NCBI RefSeq assembly: GCF_027920545.1
Contig: NZ_CP115859.1
Location: forward strand, 2,945,001-3,009,000
DNA: 64,000 nucleotides
Source of the DNA: Chryseobacterium camelliae
Lineage (GTDB): Bacteria > Bacteroidota > Bacteroidia > Flavobacteriales > Weeksellaceae
Reading direction: 5' to 3'
Numbering within the stretch: the stretch's first letter is position 1; the number at the start of each line of letters is the position of its first letter. Under the pieces are notes generated by a model, which ran no database searches, was not told the DNA's origin, and saw nothing but the letters and a program-made list of their open reading frames with translations. Position numbers and translations under genes: made by a program. Below, piece after piece: positions 60,367 through 64,000 of the stretch.

Positions 60367-61470
60367 ATGAAAAATAAAATTTATCTTGTTGGATGGACAA
60401 TGATTGTTCCAATAATTGCATGGATAATTTATTTTGCCCATTATTCTTTTAATGGACATTTCTATTCACTGATTCTGACATTCTTTCTTATAGGTTCGGT
60501 TTTAGCAGCAGTCTATCATTCAGAAATTATTGCTTATCGGTTAGGAGAGCCGTACGGAACTCTATTACTTGCTTTTGCAATTACAGTGATAGAGGTCTCT
60601 CTTATCATTTCGATCATGCTTAGTGCTGTAGGCCTGGAAACAATCAGTCTTGCAAGAGATACAGTCTTTGCAGCTGTGATGATTATTCTTACAGGAATTA
60701 TTGGGGTTTGTATTATTGTTGGGTCTATTCGTTATAAGGAGCAGTTCTTTACTCTTCAGGGGGTAAGTACGGCTTTAATAACTCTTATTGTTATTGTTAC
60801 ATTTATATTGGTTTTACCTAATTTTACGACCAGTCATAGTGAAGGAGAATACACGTCTTTACAGCTGGTTTTTATTTCTATTATTTGTTTATTATTGTAT
60901 ATAGGCTTTACAATGGTACAAACAATTAGACATCGGGCTTTTTTTATTGCACCCATTCCAAAGAAAAGTGATTTCGATAAGGATGATAGTGAAATTCTTC
61001 CGGAAATGCCAACCTCAAAAGTTATGTTGATCAGTATTATATTTTTGATTCTATGTCTTGGAATTGTAGTTCTGTTAGCAAAATATCTTTCAAAAGATGT
61101 TGATACTTTGATCGTAAAGGTAGGAGCTCCCAAATCTATAGTGGGAATAATTATTGCGGGAATTGTTTTACTGCCCGAAGGCATTGCTGCGATTAGAGCA
61201 GCCTACAACAACCGATTACAAACAAGCCTTAATCTGGCTTTTGGCTCTGCATTGGCAAGTATAGGTCTTAGTATTCCTGCTGTAGCTATTGTTTCTGTTA
61301 TTGGTAATTTTAGAATGTCATTAGGAATCGATTTAAAATCAATGTTACTCTTAGGATTGTCTTTATTTATCATCACAATTTCTCTAGCAACAGGACGTAC
61401 GAATATTATGCAGGGAATGGTTCTGATTTCTATTTTTCTACTTTATCTTTTTACGACGCTTGTACCATAA
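60367..61470 (+). CDS. Calcium/proton antiporter homologue (CaCA family)
   Basis: A 367-residue integral membrane protein with 10-11 TM helices in two repeats. The two alpha repeats are visible: GEPYGTLLLAFAITVIEVSL in the N-terminal half and VGIIIAGIVLLPEGIAAIRA in the second, each with the conserved acidic residue in the membrane. A short charged loop (SDFDKDDSEILPEMPTSK) links the halves. The family exports Ca2+ (or other cations) in exchange for protons, and resembles ChaA. The gene follows the small stress genes and is followed by the DJ-1-like gene. Confidence 0.9.
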   Translation: MKNKIYLVGWTMIVPIIAWIIYFAHYSFNGHFYSLILTFFLIGSVLAAVYHSEIIAYRLGEPYGTLLLAFAITVIEVSLIISIMLSAVGLETISLARDTVFAAVMIILTGIIGVCIIVGSIRYKEQFFTLQGVSTALITLIVIVTFILVLPNFTTSHSEGEYTSLQLVFISIICLLLYIGFTMVQTIRHRAFFIAPIPKKSDFDKDDSEILPEMPTSKVMLISIIFLILCLGIVVLLAKYLSKDVDTLIVKVGAPKSIVGIIIAGIVLLPEGIAAIRAAYNNRLQTSLNLAFGSALASIGLSIPAVAIVSVIGNFRMSLGIDLKSMLLLGLSLFIITISLATGRTNIMQGMVLISIFLLYLFTTLVP

Positions 61471-61493
61471 TTCTGAATATCTACTTTGATAAT

Positions 61494-62294
61494 ATGTATG
61501 TCAAAGTCGGTGGGGATGAAGAAATGAACATCTTATTAGATATGATAACATCAGGATACTGTGAACTCGAATTCAATATTTATGTTGTGCAGCCCGGCAT
61601 TTCTAAAAAGGTTATTGAAAAAGAAACGGAGCACTTGAAATTACTTGGTGCTACTGATTTGCTGTTAAAAAAGACAGGAAATAATTTGACCCATATTTAT
61701 CATAAGTCCAAAGAGAAAAAATGGAATATAACAATAGCGAGTCCAAAGGGCGGTCATGTACCCATTGACCCTGAAAGTCTGAAACCGCTTGTTCTTGATA
61801 AAATATCAAAAGAATATTATGAAGATCCATTATTTATGGAAGAACTGAACCATTCAAAAAATCTCTATGAAGTAATTAGTGAATCTTTTGATTGTGTATA
61901 TCTTGCCGGAGGACATGCTACCATGTATGATTTTCCAGATGATGAGAATATTAAAGAAATTATCAGCCAACAATACGAACACGGGAAAATGGTCGCTGCA
62001 ATCTGTCATGGGGTAGGTGGATTGCTAAATGTGAGGCTTAGCAATGGTGAGTATATGATTGAAAATAAATCAATGACCGGATTTGACTGGTTTGAGGAAA
62101 CTATTGCCAGAAGAAAACGGGAAGTCCCGTTCAATCTTGAGGCTGCCATTAAAGAGCGGGGTGCCAATTTAAAAAAAGCTTTTATCCCTATGACCTCCAA
62201 TGTAGTTGTTGATGGAAATTTGGTAACGGGACAAAATCCGTTCAGCTCAAAAGAAATGGCAAAAGTAGTTGTTGAGCAACTGGAAAAAATATAA
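61494..62294 (+). CDS. DJ-1/PfpI (Hsp31-like) protein with abnormal N terminus
   Basis: Residues from about 78 onward match the DJ-1/PfpI class I amidotransferase-like superfamily: WNITIASPKGGHVPIDPESL, FDCVYLAGGHATMYDFPDDE, and the nucleophile elbow AAICHGVGG with Cys171, then TGFDWFEETIARRKREVPF and VTGQNPFSSKEMAK. In normal members the motif ITIASPKGG sits about 35-40 residues from the start. Here the first ~77 residues (MYVKVGGDEEMNILLDMITS and on) are unrelated, which points to a fusion or a decayed 5' end. The start is uncertain; ATG 61524 is another option. Confidence 0.82.
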   Translation: MYVKVGGDEEMNILLDMITSGYCELEFNIYVVQPGISKKVIEKETEHLKLLGATDLLLKKTGNNLTHIYHKSKEKKWNITIASPKGGHVPIDPESLKPLVLDKISKEYYEDPLFMEELNHSKNLYEVISESFDCVYLAGGHATMYDFPDDENIKEIISQQYEHGKMVAAICHGVGGLLNVRLSNGEYMIENKSMTGFDWFEETIARRKREVPFNLEAAIKERGANLKKAFIPMTSNVVVDGNLVTGQNPFSSKEMAKVVVEQLEKI

Positions 62295-62349
62295 ACTTTG
62301 ATAACCCAATAAGGTTATTACTCATACATTAATCATTAAAATTTCAATT

Positions 62350-63333
62350 ATGGCAAACAACATTAAAGCTGAAAATGATCCACAAATACTTTCAGGGATT
62401 AGAGAATTTTTGAAAGGTTTGAATAATAGTGGTGGCAAGCCATTGGAAACACTAACTCCAGAGGAAGCCAGACAGGTTTTGGTTGATGCACAAAATTCTG
62501 TTGACGTAGATTATTCAGGAATTATTGAAGAAGAAAGAGAGATTACCCAGGATGGAATCACGGTCAATATTCATATCGTAAAACCTGCTAATGCCGCTAC
62601 TGAAAACCTTCCGGTATTCATGTTTACACATGGTGGTGGATGGGTATTGGGTGATTATCCAACCCATAGACGATTGGTACGGGATTTAGTGGTCCATAGC
62701 GGAGCAGCAGCAGTTTTTACCGATTACACACCCTCGCCGGAAGCACGGTACCCTGTAGCGATCAATCAAATTTATGCAGCTACTAAATGGGTATCAGAAA
62801 ATGGAACTGAAATTGGTGTTGACGGTAAAAATATGGCGGCTGCTGGAAACAGTGTTGGCGGAAATATGACGGCGGTTCTTTGTCTGATGGCTAAAGATAA
62901 AGGTGGTCCGGAAATAAAATTTCAGTTATTACTGTGGCCTGTTACTGATGCGGATTTTACGCGTGAATCCTGGCAAAAATATGCGGAAGAACGATTTCTT
63001 ACAGCTCCGTTAATGAAATGGATGTGGAATAATTATCTTCCTGATACCGAAAAACGTAAGGAATATTATGCTACCCCATTCAATGCACCCTTAGAAAAAC
63101 TTAAAGGCCTTCCGCCTGCATTGGTTCAGCTGGCCGAAAATGATATTCTCTTCGATGAAGGTTTGGCATATGCAAGAAAACTAGATGAGGCTGGCGTTCC
63201 AACGACTATCGAGACTTATAACGGATTTATACATGATTATGGACTCTTAAATCCGTTAGATCATATTGAAGCAGTAAAGTTTTCATCAGAACAAGGTGCG
63301 CTAGCGCTTAAAAAAGCTTTGTTTAAAAAATAG
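62350..63333 (+). CDS. Alpha/beta hydrolase (HSL/acetyl-esterase type)
   Basis: A 327-residue hydrolase of the hormone-sensitive-lipase group. The oxyanion-hole motif HGGGW is at 94-98, the nucleophile elbow GNSVGG has Ser168, and FDEGLAYARKL and GFIHDYGLL carry the acid and histidine. No signal peptide. It likely hydrolyses small esters. It starts 55 bp after the DJ-1-like gene and ends before a strong terminator. Confidence 0.93.
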   Translation: MANNIKAENDPQILSGIREFLKGLNNSGGKPLETLTPEEARQVLVDAQNSVDVDYSGIIEEEREITQDGITVNIHIVKPANAATENLPVFMFTHGGGWVLGDYPTHRRLVRDLVVHSGAAAVFTDYTPSPEARYPVAINQIYAATKWVSENGTEIGVDGKNMAAAGNSVGGNMTAVLCLMAKDKGGPEIKFQLLLWPVTDADFTRESWQKYAEERFLTAPLMKWMWNNYLPDTEKRKEYYATPFNAPLEKLKGLPPALVQLAENDILFDEGLAYARKLDEAGVPTTIETYNGFIHDYGLLNPLDHIEAVKFSSEQGALALKKALFKK

Positions 63334-63377
63334 TTAGGTAAGTTTTCGAAAAGAAAAAATTGACTTTATTATGTCTT

Positions 63378-63410
63378 AAAGGTGGATGTTCCAAAATCAT
63401 CCACCTTTTT
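63378..63410 (+). terminator. Terminator after the hydrolase gene
   Basis: AAAGGTGGATG pairs with CATCCACCTTT over 11 bp, then T5. Confidence 0.88.
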
Positions 63411-63558
63411 TTATATTATTGAGATCTTCTCTAGATAGGATAGAAATAGATGATGTTTAAAACTTGTTAAAAGAAGCTTTTATTATCGAACTGATGTTTC
63501 CTACATAGATTCCTGTAACAAAAGCTAATAGGCTGATACTTATCTACTAAACTGACCG

Positions 63559-64000
63559 ATGGAAAATAAAAGAAAACTCTCTAGGATCGCAGGGGCGCTG
63601 TATTTAGTGGTCGTGATCACAGGAATGTTTAGCCTGGCTTATGTTCCTAAACAGTTATTTGCGTGGGATAATCCGGCAAAAACCTTTAATAATATCCTGG
63701 ATCATGAAACGATGTTTCGCTTGAGTCTTGCAAGTAGTGTACTGTGCTACCTGGCATTTATTTTCCTACCTGTTATCCTTTACTATTTATTGAGATCTGT
63801 GAATGATAAAATCGCTAAGATCATGGCTCTGTTGGCAATTATCAGCGTTCCCATTTCCCTAATGAACCTACAGAATAAGTATCATATACTTACAATAATT
63901 GATGGTTTGAAACAAAGGAATGTTCAAGCGGGTACTGATGTTCATAATAAAGTCATGTTATACCTGAACCAATATGATAATGGAATTTTGATCGCGACTA
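63559..64000 (+). CDS. DUF4386-family membrane protein (cut by window edge)
   Basis: The frame runs to the end of the window without a stop: 147 codons are present. It begins MENKRKLSRIAGALYLVVVI, with TM helices at about residues 12-32, 56-80 and 88-105, and the conserved GMFSLAYVPKQLF. The pattern is that of DUF4386 proteins, which have about 220-240 residues and six TM helices; function unknown. The last ~80 residues lie beyond the window. Confidence 0.82.
   Translation, partial: MENKRKLSRIAGALYLVVVITGMFSLAYVPKQLFAWDNPAKTFNNILDHETMFRLSLASSVLCYLAFIFLPVILYYLLRSVNDKIAKIMALLAIISVPISLMNLQNKYHILTIIDGLKQRNVQAGTDVHNKVMLYLNQYDNGILIAT

Overview
The window is a chromosomal segment of a flavobacterium, most likely Chryseobacterium or a close relative (Weeksellaceae). 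Support for this: low G+C; TAnnTTTG-type promoter boxes; a Bacteroidota-type (T6SS-iii) type VI secretion locus; SusC/SusD proteins; S46 dipeptidyl peptidase; GLPGLI protein; and a TKEELKSILGG-type double-glycine leader peptide. The assignment is by inspection only.

1-15.9 kb: the effector end of a T6SS-iii locus, all on the + strand. It has a VgrG cut by the window edge; two cargo genes (a metzincin-type protease and a GxSxG lipase-like protein) that begin with an almost identical ~52-residue segment, each followed by candidate immunity genes; the ClpV/TssH ATPase; a lytic transglycosylase; the TssD/Hcp tube protein; a second full VgrG; a LysM protein; a PAAR-like protein; a membrane-anchored immunity candidate; and decayed remnants (a partial copy of that candidate and a frameshifted TPR gene).

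16-39.7 kb: mostly housekeeping genes. These are polA; small minus-strand genes including an Imm22-type protein and a YdeI/OmdA protein; an M16 peptidase; a DPP11-type S46 peptidase; an MgtC-like protein; ligA; a glycerophosphodiesterase followed by a SusC-SusD-metallophosphoesterase operon that probably scavenges phosphodiester compounds; an SDR reductase; prmA; and an SH3-like exported protein.

40.0-50.1 kb: an AT-rich defence and conflict island. A complete IS21-family element (istA/istB) is followed, on the minus strand, by a zincin-metallopeptidase toxin/immunity pair. Upstream of that pair is a four-gene operon: CD-NTase, stand-alone E2-like protein, four-TM (S-4TM/SLATT-like) effector and a membrane KAP P-loop NTPase. 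This is a short type II (E2-only) CBASS with an unusual KAP gene, preceded by a promoter carrying a perfect palindrome. This is the most interesting system in the window. tRNA-Arg(TCT) and tRNA-Pro(TGG) lie just beyond it.

50.8-57.1 kb: an accessory stretch with a frameshifted small gene, a 46-residue double-glycine leader peptide too short for ordinary gene callers, two exported proteins sharing a C-terminal motif (one with thrombospondin-3 calcium repeats), two solo right ends of the same IS21 element flanking about 2.5 kb, a DUF1003 membrane protein and a truncated IS256-type transposase.

57-64 kb: a stress-type cluster with a cupin protein, two CsbD-like proteins, a calcium/proton antiporter homologue, a DJ-1/Hsp31-type protein with an abnormal N terminus, an HSL-family alpha/beta hydrolase and the start of a DUF4386 membrane protein cut by the window edge.
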